A DNA stretch of 5,478 nt from Candidatus Latescibacterota bacterium. GTDB taxonomy: Bacteria > Latescibacterota > UBA2968 > UBA8231. Made by a program: the position numbers and the translations under genes. The stretch lies in contig JAJDTN010000161.1 in NCBI GenBank assembly GCA_022827165.1, positions 1 to 5,478 on the forward strand, in the 5' to 3' direction. The notes beneath the pieces were generated by a model, which did no database searches, was not told the DNA's origin, and saw only the letters and a list, made by a program, of their open reading frames with translations. This document shows positions 1-5,478 of the stretch, in pieces; position 1 is the first letter of the stretch; each line of letters begins with the position of its first letter.

Positions 1-24
1 GGCCTGGCTTAGGTATGCCGCCCT

Positions 25-32
25 GGAAGGAG
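25..32 (+). promoter_or_regulatory. Shine-Dalgarno site that decides the start of the first gene
   Basis: The purine-rich string GGAAGGAG lies 11 bases before ATG at 44. A GTG at 32 is in the same frame but overlaps the last base of this site, so it could not use it. ATG 44 is therefore the better start and gives a protein beginning MCASVIGAQLYTVRD, which fits the usual short N-terminus before the first barrel strand in this family. Confidence 0.6.
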
Positions 33-43
33 TGACAGGACTC

Positions 44-808
44 ATGTGCGCATCCGTCATCGGAGCCCAGCTCTACACCGTTCGGGATTTCCTCAAGACC
101 CCGGCCGAGATCCGCGACAGCTTCCGGCGAGTCGCTGAGATCGGTTACGAGGCCGTGCAGTGCTCGGGTCTCGGACCGATCGATGCGGCGGAGATGAGAG
201 CCGTCGCCGACGAAGCGGGCCTGAAGATCGCGGCTACCCACACCGACTTCGACCGCATCCGCCGCGAGCCCGGGGCGGTAATCGAGGAGCATCGGACCTG
301 GGGTTGCCGCCACGTCGCTATCGGCGGCATGCCGGGGGAGTATCGAAGCGCGGAAGGGTTTGCCCGCTTTGCCGGCGAGGCCTCGGTGGCGGTGCGGCCG
401 CTGATCGACGCCGGACTCACCTTCAGCTACCACAACCACAGCTTCGAGCTCGAGCGTTTCGGGGACCGCACGGGCCTGCAGATCCTCGCCGAGGAGAGCG
501 ACCCGGAGACGTTCTCCTTCGAGGTCGACACCTACTGGATCCAGCACGGCGGCGGGAATCCGGTCACCTGGCTCGAGCGGCTGAAGGACCGCATGCACAT
601 CGTGCACCTGAAGGACCTGGCCATGAAGGGCACGGAGCAACGCTTCGCCGAGGTGGGGGAGGGCAATCTGGAGTGGCCCGCCATCCTCGCCGCCTGCCGG
701 TCCGCCGACATCGAGTGGTACCTGATCGAGCAGGACCGCTGCGATGGAGACCCCTTCGACAGCCTCAAGACCAGCCTCGACAACCTGCGGGCCATGGGAC
801 TGAACTAG
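44..808 (+). CDS. Sugar phosphate isomerase/epimerase family protein (xylose isomerase-like TIM barrel)
   Basis: This is a 254-residue protein, the usual length for single-domain members of the AP-endonuclease-2/xylose isomerase-like TIM-barrel family. Members isomerise or epimerise sugars, keto-sugars or inosose-type substrates using one divalent metal in the cytoplasm. The N-terminal AQLYTVRD is the typical first-strand motif. Four likely metal ligands are visible: E135 (in YHNHSFE, 129-135), D162 (EVDTYW), H188 (VHLKD) and E229 (LIEQD). Their order and spacing resemble the Glu-Asp-His-Glu site of ketose 3-epimerases. The VGEGNLEW motif before the last strands is also typical. The gene ends 3 bases before the LarA-like gene and is probably co-transcribed and translationally coupled with it. 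Substrate is unknown: 3-epimerase, hydroxypyruvate isomerase-like and inosose dehydratase-like activities occur in this superfamily. Family assignment is firm; specific function is not. Confidence 0.9.
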   Translation: MCASVIGAQLYTVRDFLKTPAEIRDSFRRVAEIGYEAVQCSGLGPIDAAEMRAVADEAGLKIAATHTDFDRIRREPGAVIEEHRTWGCRHVAIGGMPGEYRSAEGFARFAGEASVAVRPLIDAGLTFSYHNHSFELERFGDRTGLQILAEESDPETFSFEVDTYWIQHGGGNPVTWLERLKDRMHIVHLKDLAMKGTEQRFAEVGEGNLEWPAILAACRSADIEWYLIEQDRCDGDPFDSLKTSLDNLRAMGLN

Positions 809-811
809 GCG

Positions 812-2053
812 ATGAGCACGCTCGAGAAGCCAAGGAGAGCGGATCCGGCCAGAGGGGCCGCGTCCACCGAGTTGCAGGTCCCCTGGGCGGCCTGGTACGG
901 CAAGGAGCCTCTGAGTCTCCGCTTTCCGGAGGGCTGGGAGGTTACGGTTCGGCGGATGCGCGGGGGACCGGACATCGGCGATGCCGGTATCCGCCAGGCC
1001 CTGGCCGAGCCGGTCGGGGCGCTCCCTTTGCGGGAGCACGCCAGGGGCCGGTCCAGCGCCGCGGTTCTGGTGGACGATCTGTCCCGGCCGACCCCCGCCT
1101 TCCGGGTGGTCCCCTACATCCTCGAGGAGCTGCACGCCGCCGGCATCGACGACGACGGCATCACCATCATCTGCGCCCTGGCCGCGCACCGGCCCATGAC
1201 CCGGGACGACTTCCTCAAGAAGCTCGGCGCCGACATCGTCGAGCGCTATCGCGTGGTCAACCACAACGCCTACGAGAACCTCGAGTTCCTCGGGAACACC
1301 AGCCTCGGGGTGCCGGTCTTCGTCAACCGCGACCTGATGGCCTGCCAGGTGCGCATCGCGGCGGGCATGATCACGCCTCGCGGCGGGATGTTCGGCGGCG
1401 GCGCCAAGCTGCTGATCCCCGGGGCCTGCGGGCAGCAGACGATTCTGCTCAACCACCGCTACGTCCACGGGGAGGCCTTCCGGCCCCATCTCGACGAGGT
1501 GGCGGGGATGGCCGGCCTCGACTACATCGTCAACCCGCTGCTGAACGAGCGCCTCGAGATCATGGGCCTGGTGGCCGGCGACGTGACCGCCGCCTTCGAG
1601 CAGGGCTGCCGGCTGGGGGCCGAGCTCTACGGTACTTCCATGCCGGCGGCCGGCACCGTGGACGTCGGCGTCTTCAGCGCCTTCCCGAAGGACACCGAGC
1701 TGTGCCAGGCGGGGCTGGCCCTCGTGCCCCTCGGCAGCTGCCCGCACGACCCGATCGCCGCGGGCGGCACCGTCGTCATCGCCAGTGCCTGCCCCGAGGG
1801 GCTCGGCTGGCACTCCGTCCTCGGCCCGGGGACCGCCCTGCGCGCCCCTCCACAGCCTCCGGCCCACCGCACTCTGGTGTTCTCTCCGGGAGTGAACCGG
1901 TACGACTGCCAGGCCCTGTACGGCGAGCACGTCGGCCTGTTCCGGGAATGGGAGGATCTCATCGGCCATTTGGAGGCCATCCACGGGGGCGGCCCCCGGG
2001 TGTCGGTATTCCCCGCCGGGGCCTTGCAGATGGCCGCCACCCGAGACCCATGA
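812..2053 (+). CDS. LarA-like protein (nickel-dependent lactate racemase superfamily, DUF2088-type)
   Basis: This 413-residue protein is close to the length of classical LarA (about 420). LarA-family enzymes invert an alpha-hydroxy acid carbon through hydride transfer to a nickel-pincer cofactor tethered to a lysine. The N-terminal domain has DDLSRPTP (88-95), where D89 and R92 match LarA D72 and R75. AAHRPM follows, with H126 matching H108. FGGGAKLLIPG contains K199, matching the cofactor-linked K184, and H215 lies 16 residues later, exactly as H200 follows K184. The C-terminal domain has FPKDTELCQ, with Q299 matching Q295, and a GGTVVIASACPEGLG segment (318-332). Two key residues seem absent: the position of H174 (10 before the Lys) is Pro in TPRGGMFGGGAK, and the position of K298 (3 after the Gln) is Leu302. 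LarA residue numbers are from memory. The start at 812 lies 3 bases after the previous stop and has no strong Shine-Dalgarno, which suggests translational coupling. No cofactor-synthesis genes (larB, larC, larE) are in the window. Substrate is unknown and may be a sugar acid rather than lactate. Confidence 0.88.
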   Translation: MSTLEKPRRADPARGAASTELQVPWAAWYGKEPLSLRFPEGWEVTVRRMRGGPDIGDAGIRQALAEPVGALPLREHARGRSSAAVLVDDLSRPTPAFRVVPYILEELHAAGIDDDGITIICALAAHRPMTRDDFLKKLGADIVERYRVVNHNAYENLEFLGNTSLGVPVFVNRDLMACQVRIAAGMITPRGGMFGGGAKLLIPGACGQQTILLNHRYVHGEAFRPHLDEVAGMAGLDYIVNPLLNERLEIMGLVAGDVTAAFEQGCRLGAELYGTSMPAAGTVDVGVFSAFPKDTELCQAGLALVPLGSCPHDPIAAGGTVVIASACPEGLGWHSVLGPGTALRAPPQPPAHRTLVFSPGVNRYDCQALYGEHVGLFREWEDLIGHLEAIHGGGPRVSVFPAGALQMAATRDP

Positions 2054-2069
2054 CAACAAGGCGGGAAGC

Positions 2070-2846
2070 GTGGCCCCACTGAAGTCCTTCGATCTCGATG
2101 GCCGGGTGGTGGCCGTCACCGGCGCCGGCCGCGGCATCGGCCGCACCATCGCTCTCGACGCGGCCCGCTCGGGCGCACGCCTCGCCATCGGCAGCCGGAC
2201 GGGGAGCGAGCTGGAGAGCCTCAAGGAGAGCATCGAGGCCATGGGGGGGGAGTGCTTCGCCCACTTCCTCGACGTGACCGACGTCGCCTCCATCGAGGCG
2301 TTCTTCGAGGGGGTGGACGCCCATTACGAGGGACTCCATGTCCTCGTGAACAACGCCGGCTACAACCAGCTGGGGAAGATCCTCGACTACGACGAGGAAC
2401 TCTACGATCTGATCGTCGATGTCAACCTGAAGAACGTGTTCTTCTGCAGCCAGGCAGCGGCCAGGCGCATGATCGCCCGGGGGATCCGCGGCAGCATCGT
2501 CAACATCTCCTCCCAGGCGGGGGTGGTGGGAGCGCCGGAGCGGGGACCCTACTCGGGCGCCAAGGGCGGGGTGAACAGCCTGACGCGGACGGCGGCCGCC
2601 GAATGGGCCGAGCACGGGATCCGGGTCAATGCCGTGGCCCCCACGGTGACCCGGTCGCCCCTGGCCCAGAGAGCGATGGAGGAGAGCCAGGCCTTCGCCG
2701 ACGCCGTGAAGACCAAGAACCTCCTCCGCGGCGACCTGGCCGAGCCGGAGGAGATCTCGGCCCCGGTGATCTTCCTGGCCTCCGATGCCGCCAGCATGGT
2801 CACCGGCCACGTCCTGGTGGTCGACGGGGGGTGGACCATCGTCTGA
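2070..2846 (+). CDS. Short-chain dehydrogenase/reductase (SDR), classical type
   Basis: This is a 258-residue cytoplasmic NAD(P)-dependent oxidoreductase of normal length for a classical SDR. The Rossmann cofactor motif TGAGRGIG spans 17-24, NNAG is at 94-97, and the catalytic tetrad is N119, S148, Y161 and K165 (YSGAK). The C-terminus ends in the typical VTGHVLVVDGGW. An Arg shortly after the second strand (GSRTGSE) hints at NADP(H), but this is weak evidence. The overall style resembles gluconate 5-dehydrogenase, 2-deoxygluconate dehydrogenase and FabG-like SDRs; the exact substrate cannot be told. The start is GTG at 2070, the only in-frame start near the Rossmann motif, with AAGG 8 bases upstream. 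It begins 16 bases after the LarA-like gene, so the two are probably in one operon. Its likely role is oxidation or reduction of a sugar or hydroxy-acid intermediate in the same pathway. A run of eight G at 2243-2250 lies inside the gene without breaking the frame. Confidence 0.95.
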   Translation: MAPLKSFDLDGRVVAVTGAGRGIGRTIALDAARSGARLAIGSRTGSELESLKESIEAMGGECFAHFLDVTDVASIEAFFEGVDAHYEGLHVLVNNAGYNQLGKILDYDEELYDLIVDVNLKNVFFCSQAAARRMIARGIRGSIVNISSQAGVVGAPERGPYSGAKGGVNSLTRTAAAEWAEHGIRVNAVAPTVTRSPLAQRAMEESQAFADAVKTKNLLRGDLAEPEEISAPVIFLASDAASMVTGHVLVVDGGWTIV

Positions 2847-2896
2847 CGGCGGGGCCGCGCGGCGGCGCCGGACCGCGGTTCCTCGTCTGAAAGCCG

Positions 2897-4027
2897 CTAC
2901 GGACCGCCTGGAGCGGTCTCCCGCAGTCTCTCCCGCTGCCAGCCCCGGCGCGCCTTCAGAAGCCCGTCCAGCTCGCCGACGGCGGAGGCCGCGGCGGACT
3001 GCGGATCCCTTGCCACATGGGCCAGCAGCTCCACGAGGGCGGCGGCGTCTTCCACGGCGACGGCTTCGGCCCTGAGCTTCTTCCCGCCGCGGTTGTGGTA
3101 GTTCTCCAGGGGCAGGGCCACCGCACCGGCCCTCAGGCCCGCCCGGCAAAGGGCCGTCGCTTCGCACGTTCCCCCGTCCATCAGCCGGCGCTGATACCGG
3201 AAGGTGGGCCGCTGCCTGCCCAGATCCTCGGCCGCCCCCGCCAGGGCGGCGGTGACGGCCGCATCGAAGAGCCAGCGGCGGTCTCCGACCCGGATGACGG
3301 GGCCGTCGCCGAGGGGGGCACCCGCCAGGCTGGAGGAGCATTCGATGTTCACATACAGGGGATTCCGGTCGAGGTGCCCGCCGTCGAGGGCGGCGAGCAT
3401 CCCCCCGAAGCCGGTCTCCTCGGCCCGGGTCAGCAGAACGCCGAGGCCCGCGGCCGGCTCGGCGCGCAGGAGCTCGAGGACCGACAGGGCCACGGCCACG
3501 CCGGCCAGGTCGTCGCAGGCGCGGCCGGAGAGCCTTCCGCCGGACAACTCGAAGCCGGCGAGATCCCAGGTTGCGAAGATTCCTGCCGCCTCGGCCTCTG
3601 CAACCGGATCGTCCAGGCGCACCCGAAAGGCGGGCCGGCCGTCCGCGTCGCCCGGGGCCCCCTCCTCCAGGTAGGCCAGCACCCTCCCTCGAGCGACGGG
3701 CTCGGCGGACCGGTGGTCGTGCACCACCACACCCGCCCCCCGGGTCAACTCGGCGGGAACCCCTCCCAGTGAATGGAAGAACCAATCGCCGCCATCGCCG
3801 GCGGCCAGGGCCAGCCCGGGATGGTCGAGGTGAGCGGTGAGGACGATTCCCGGCGCGGCCGCGCCCAGACGCAGGTGGAGGTTTCCGAAGGGGTCGGACA
3901 TGCAGTGCAGATCGGGCCGCTCCGACACGAAGCGCTCCATCTCCGCCAGGACGAGGTGCTCGTGGAAGGGTGCCGTGGGAATGGGGAGGAACCGCCGGGC
4001 CATGTCCAGGTAGAGATCGGCAAGCAC
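2897..4027 (-). CDS. M42-like zinc metallopeptidase (aminopeptidase/endoglucanase-type fold)
   Basis: This is a 376-residue protein with the co-catalytic dinuclear zinc site of the M42/M28/M20 clan. Expected ligands are visible in order: H66 and D68 (AHLDHPG), the D172-D173 pair (RACDDLAG), E203 as catalytic base and E204 as ligand (TRAEETGFGG), E229 (NIECSS) and H311 (ENYHN). About 105 residues, predicted beta-rich, separate the first His from the Asp pair. This matches the inserted beta-barrel domain of M42 aminopeptidases better than M28. No signal peptide is seen, so it is probably cytoplasmic and trims peptides. GTG at 4027 was chosen as start because AAAGAGG lies 8 bases upstream. A longer frame to 4198 would add 57 residues, low in hydrophobic structure, that overlap the divergent gene. 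It is convergent with the SDR gene and divergent from the membrane protein gene. The typical M42 C-terminal GTDA and MHSP signatures are altered (GGTCEATA and NYHN), so it belongs to a divergent subfamily. Substrate is unknown. Confidence 0.85.
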   Translation of the reverse strand: MLADLYLDMARRFLPIPTAPFHEHLVLAEMERFVSERPDLHCMSDPFGNLHLRLGAAAPGIVLTAHLDHPGLALAAGDGGDWFFHSLGGVPAELTRGAGVVVHDHRSAEPVARGRVLAYLEEGAPGDADGRPAFRVRLDDPVAEAEAAGIFATWDLAGFELSGGRLSGRACDDLAGVAVALSVLELLRAEPAAGLGVLLTRAEETGFGGMLAALDGGHLDRNPLYVNIECSSSLAGAPLGDGPVIRVGDRRWLFDAAVTAALAGAAEDLGRQRPTFRYQRRLMDGGTCEATALCRAGLRAGAVALPLENYHNRGGKKLRAEAVAVEDAAALVELLAHVARDPQSAAASAVGELDGLLKARRGWQRERLRETAPGGP

Positions 4028-4035
4028 AGGTATCG

Positions 4036-4042
4036 CCTCTTT
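4036..4042 (-). promoter_or_regulatory. Shine-Dalgarno site for the leftward metallopeptidase gene
   Basis: On the minus strand the sequence reads AAAGAGG, followed by 8 bases and then GTG at 4027. Strength and spacing favour this GTG over the upstream in-frame ATG at 4198 and over the internal ATG eight codons further in. Confidence 0.55.
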
Positions 4043-4059
4043 CGGGGGATCCTCGGGAT

Positions 4060-4087
4060 AGGGTATCCGGGGGGCGTCCGGGGTCAA
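4060..4087 (-). promoter_or_regulatory. Candidate sigma-70-type promoter for the metallopeptidase gene
   Basis: Reading the minus strand, TTGACC (complement of 4082-4087) matches five of six bases of the -35 consensus. It is followed by 16 bases and TACCCT (complement of 4060-4065), which matches the -10 consensus at its first, second and last positions. This would give a leader of roughly 25 bases before the GTG start and leave the ribosome site inside it. The -10 is weak and GC-rich genomes give chance matches, so this is a tentative call. The inverted repeat GGATA-ggg-TATCC (4056-4068) overlaps the -10 and could be an operator. Confidence 0.35.
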
Positions 4088-4140
4088 GCGGACTGGTCCG
4101 GTGGAGTAGGGGCGCCTACCTTGGTGCCGTTCTACCGGTC

Positions 4141-4146
4141 GGGAGG
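4141..4146 (+). promoter_or_regulatory. Shine-Dalgarno site for the rightward membrane protein gene
   Basis: GGGAGG lies 8 bases before GTG at 4155. This supports the GTG start, which gives the N-terminus VRRDIPQEYSDHLATRRERV (first residue read as Met), ahead of the first hydrophobic segment. Confidence 0.6.
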
Positions 4147-4154
4147 CCCGGCTT

Positions 4155-5478
4155 GTGAGACGGGACATACCACAGGAGTACAGCGACCATCTGGCCACCC
4201 GCCGGGAGCGCGTGCTGGGCGGCGCCGGCGAGCGCCTCTCCTTCCGTGCCTTCTGGGTCGGCGGCTTCCTCTCCTTCTTTCTCGCCGTAGGCGCCCCCTA
4301 CGGCAACATGATCATCCGCGGTTCCTACATGGCCCTCGACTTCAGCACCCCGGGGGCCATCTTCCTCTTCCTGTTCCTCATCGGCCTCCTCAACTGCGCC
4401 TTAAAGCTCGCCCGTCAACCTCCCGTGGCCATCGGTCTCGCCGGCGCGGCGACGGCGGCGTGGCTGGTGGTCTACAGGCCGGTCATCCCCGACCTCGACT
4501 TCTATTCCCCGGCCCTGATGATGGCCACCTTCCTGGTCCTGACCACGTGGGTCAACGTCCCGGTGGTGCTCCGCGGCGGCAGCCTGGCCCTGAACCGCTC
4601 GGAGCTGGTCCTGGTCTACGCCATGCTGCTCATCGTCTCCGCCCTGTGCACCATGGGGCTGGGCGAGCAGATCCTGCCCGTCATCACGGCGATCTTCTAC
4701 TTCGCCTCGCCGGAGAACCAGTGGGCGGAGAAGCTCTTTCCCCACTTGCCCGAGCGGGCGATGGTGAACGACGGCACCGACAGCCGCCTGTTCTACGAGG
4801 GCCTCTCCGACGCGGAGGAGGTGGTTCCCTACGAGGCCTGGGTGGAGCCCCTCATGTGGTGGGGGGTTTTCCTGCTGGCCCTGTACGTGATGATGGTCTC
4901 GGTGGCGGTCATCGTGCGGCGCCAGTGGATGGAGCGCGAGCGCCTGGCCTACCCGATCGCCCAGGTGGGCCTGTCCATGATCCGGTCCGAACACCCCGAC
5001 CGGGCGGTGAACGGGTTCTTCAAGCAGCCTCTCATGTGGATCGGGGCGGCCCTGCCCCTGATCGTCGGCAGCCTGATGGCCCTGCACCGCTACTACCCGG
5101 AAGTACCGGTCCCGCCGACGAGGTGGACCCTGGGTTTCATCGGCTACCAGAGCCTGCAGCTGCAGATCAGTTTCGCCATGCTGGGGTTCTCCTACTTCAT
5201 CAACGCCAACATCGCCGCCGGCATCTGGTTCTTCCACCTGTTCTCGAAGGTGGAGAAGGAGGCGCTCCTCCTCAGCGGGCTGCAGTCGACCCAGAAGATC
5301 AGCTTCGGCGTCTCCGACTATCCCTTCCTCGGCTACCAGGGGGTGGGGGCGCTGCTGGCCATGGTGGTCGTCGGCCTGTGGGTGGGCCGCGAGCACTATC
5401 GAAGGGTGCTGCTCAAGGCCATCGGCCTGGCCCCCGACGTCAGCGACGACGACGAGATCCTCTCCTACCGGGGGGCGG
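4155..5478 (+). CDS. DUF6785-type polytopic membrane protein, 3' end beyond the window
   Basis: The frame is open from GTG 4155 to the window edge, giving 441 residues with no stop; family members are usually well over 600 residues, so the C-terminus (probably a DUF6784 region) is missing. A charged cytoplasmic-looking N-terminus (1-32) is followed by about nine or ten hydrophobic segments, roughly at 33-50, 67-83, 91-107, 118-138, 150-166, 172-184, 234-254, 293-310, 337-362 and 396-411. Conserved-looking family motifs include NRSELVLVYAML (147-158), ENQW (187-190), a loop with FYEG (213-216) and EAWVEPLMWW (227-236), and RRQWMERERLAYP (255-267). I recognise this pattern as DUF6785, common in Planctomycetota and similar bacteria. 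Its function is unproven; the layout resembles peptide-type transporters, which is inference. It is transcribed divergently from the metallopeptidase gene and may share its control region. The coding strand has few stop codons on the opposite strand, which creates a long spurious antisense frame. Confidence 0.85.
   Translation, partial: MRRDIPQEYSDHLATRRERVLGGAGERLSFRAFWVGGFLSFFLAVGAPYGNMIIRGSYMALDFSTPGAIFLFLFLIGLLNCALKLARQPPVAIGLAGAATAAWLVVYRPVIPDLDFYSPALMMATFLVLTTWVNVPVVLRGGSLALNRSELVLVYAMLLIVSALCTMGLGEQILPVITAIFYFASPENQWAEKLFPHLPERAMVNDGTDSRLFYEGLSDAEEVVPYEAWVEPLMWWGVFLLALYVMMVSVAVIVRRQWMERERLAYPIAQVGLSMIRSEHPDRAVNGFFKQPLMWIGAALPLIVGSLMALHRYYPEVPVPPTRWTLGFIGYQSLQLQISFAMLGFSYFINANIAAGIWFFHLFSKVEKEALLLSGLQSTQKISFGVSDYPFLGYQGVGALLAMVVVGLWVGREHYRRVLLKAIGLAPDVSDDDEILSYRGA

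Larger units (their letters stand above)
4028..4154. other. Divergent intergenic region with short inverted repeats
   Basis: This is the 127-base spacer between the leftward metallopeptidase and rightward membrane protein genes, and the only sizeable non-coding stretch in the window. It holds three short inverted repeats: GGATA-ggg-TATCC at 4056-4068, GGAC-tg-GTCC at 4090-4099 and GTAGG-ggcg-CCTAC at 4106-4119. These could be operator half-sites for a regulator of one or both genes, but each arm is only 4 to 5 bases. I see no convincing rightward -35/-10 pair. Confidence 0.4.

Noticed and set aside
1..35. Possible tail of an upstream gene ending at TGA 33-35 or TAG 10-12
   Set aside because: Only a few codons are visible in each frame, too few to tell a gene end from chance, although an upstream operon member is possible.
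160..2082. Long rightward open frame spanning the first two genes in another frame
   Set aside because: Its translation is rich in Arg, Pro and Gly with no recognisable motif, and it overlaps two genes with clear family motifs. It is a shadow of high-GC codon use.
2050..2082. ATGA overlap with the stop of the LarA-like gene, opening a 10-codon frame
   Set aside because: The frame ends after ten codons and is out of frame with the SDR, whose GTG 2070 has its own ribosome site. It is probably chance.
2902..2918. Hairpin GACCGC-ctgga-GCGGTC as a terminator between the convergent genes
   Set aside because: The stem is perfect but only 6 bases. It lies inside the last codons of the metallopeptidase and no T-run follows on either strand.
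3017..3772. 251-codon rightward frame
   Set aside because: It is antisense to the metallopeptidase gene, whose metal-binding motifs are clear. Its Gly/Pro/Ala-rich translation has no recognisable domain.
1959..3785. Long leftward open frame of about 600 codons
   Set aside because: It lies antisense to the SDR and out of frame with the metallopeptidase, with low-complexity Arg/Gly-rich composition. It is a shadow frame.
4028..4198. 57-residue N-terminal extension of the metallopeptidase
   Set aside because: It would overlap the start of the divergent membrane protein, lacks a good ribosome site, and reads as Arg/Pro-rich non-coding sequence. GTG 4027 has a well-placed AAAGAGG.
4401..5396. 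331-codon leftward frame with His/Gln/Asp/Glu-rich translation
   Set aside because: It lies exactly opposite the DUF6785 coding frame. The His/Gln-rich composition is what hydrophobic Leu/Val/Met codons give on the opposite strand, and there is no domain motif.

Overview
The window is a compact, very GC-rich bacterial segment with strong G/C preference at third codon positions. It carries five protein-coding genes and no RNA genes, mobile elements, CRISPR arrays or long repeats that I can see. The gene content (a DUF6785-type membrane protein, an M42-like metallopeptidase, a LarA-type epimerase with a TIM-barrel isomerase and an SDR) suggests a heterotrophic environmental bacterium. The Planctomycetota, Latescibacterota and Armatimonadota type of lineage is one possibility. 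No marker gene is present, so this placement is a guess.

Layout: three genes run rightward at about 44-808, 812-2053 and 2070-2846, with gaps of 3 and 16 bases, and so look like one operon. They encode a sugar-phosphate isomerase/epimerase-like TIM-barrel protein, a LarA-like (nickel-pincer lactate racemase superfamily) protein and a short-chain dehydrogenase/reductase. A 50-base convergent gap separates them from a leftward metallopeptidase gene (complement of 2897-4027). A 127-base divergent intergenic region follows, and then a rightward polytopic membrane protein gene from 4155 that runs off the window end.

How the genes may work together: the first three form a plausible module for carbohydrate or hydroxy-acid catabolism. 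The LarA-like enzyme would change the configuration of an alpha-hydroxy acid, the SDR would oxidise or reduce a hydroxyl or keto group, and the TIM-barrel enzyme would isomerise or epimerise a sugar or keto-sugar. The substrate cannot be read from the sequence. The most notable signal is in the LarA-like protein. It keeps the cofactor-linking Lys, the nickel-ligand His and the Asp/Arg motif, but apparently lacks one of the two acid/base His residues and the substrate-contacting Lys of classical LarA. The divergent peptidase and membrane protein may form a second unit for peptide handling, but this rests on proximity only.
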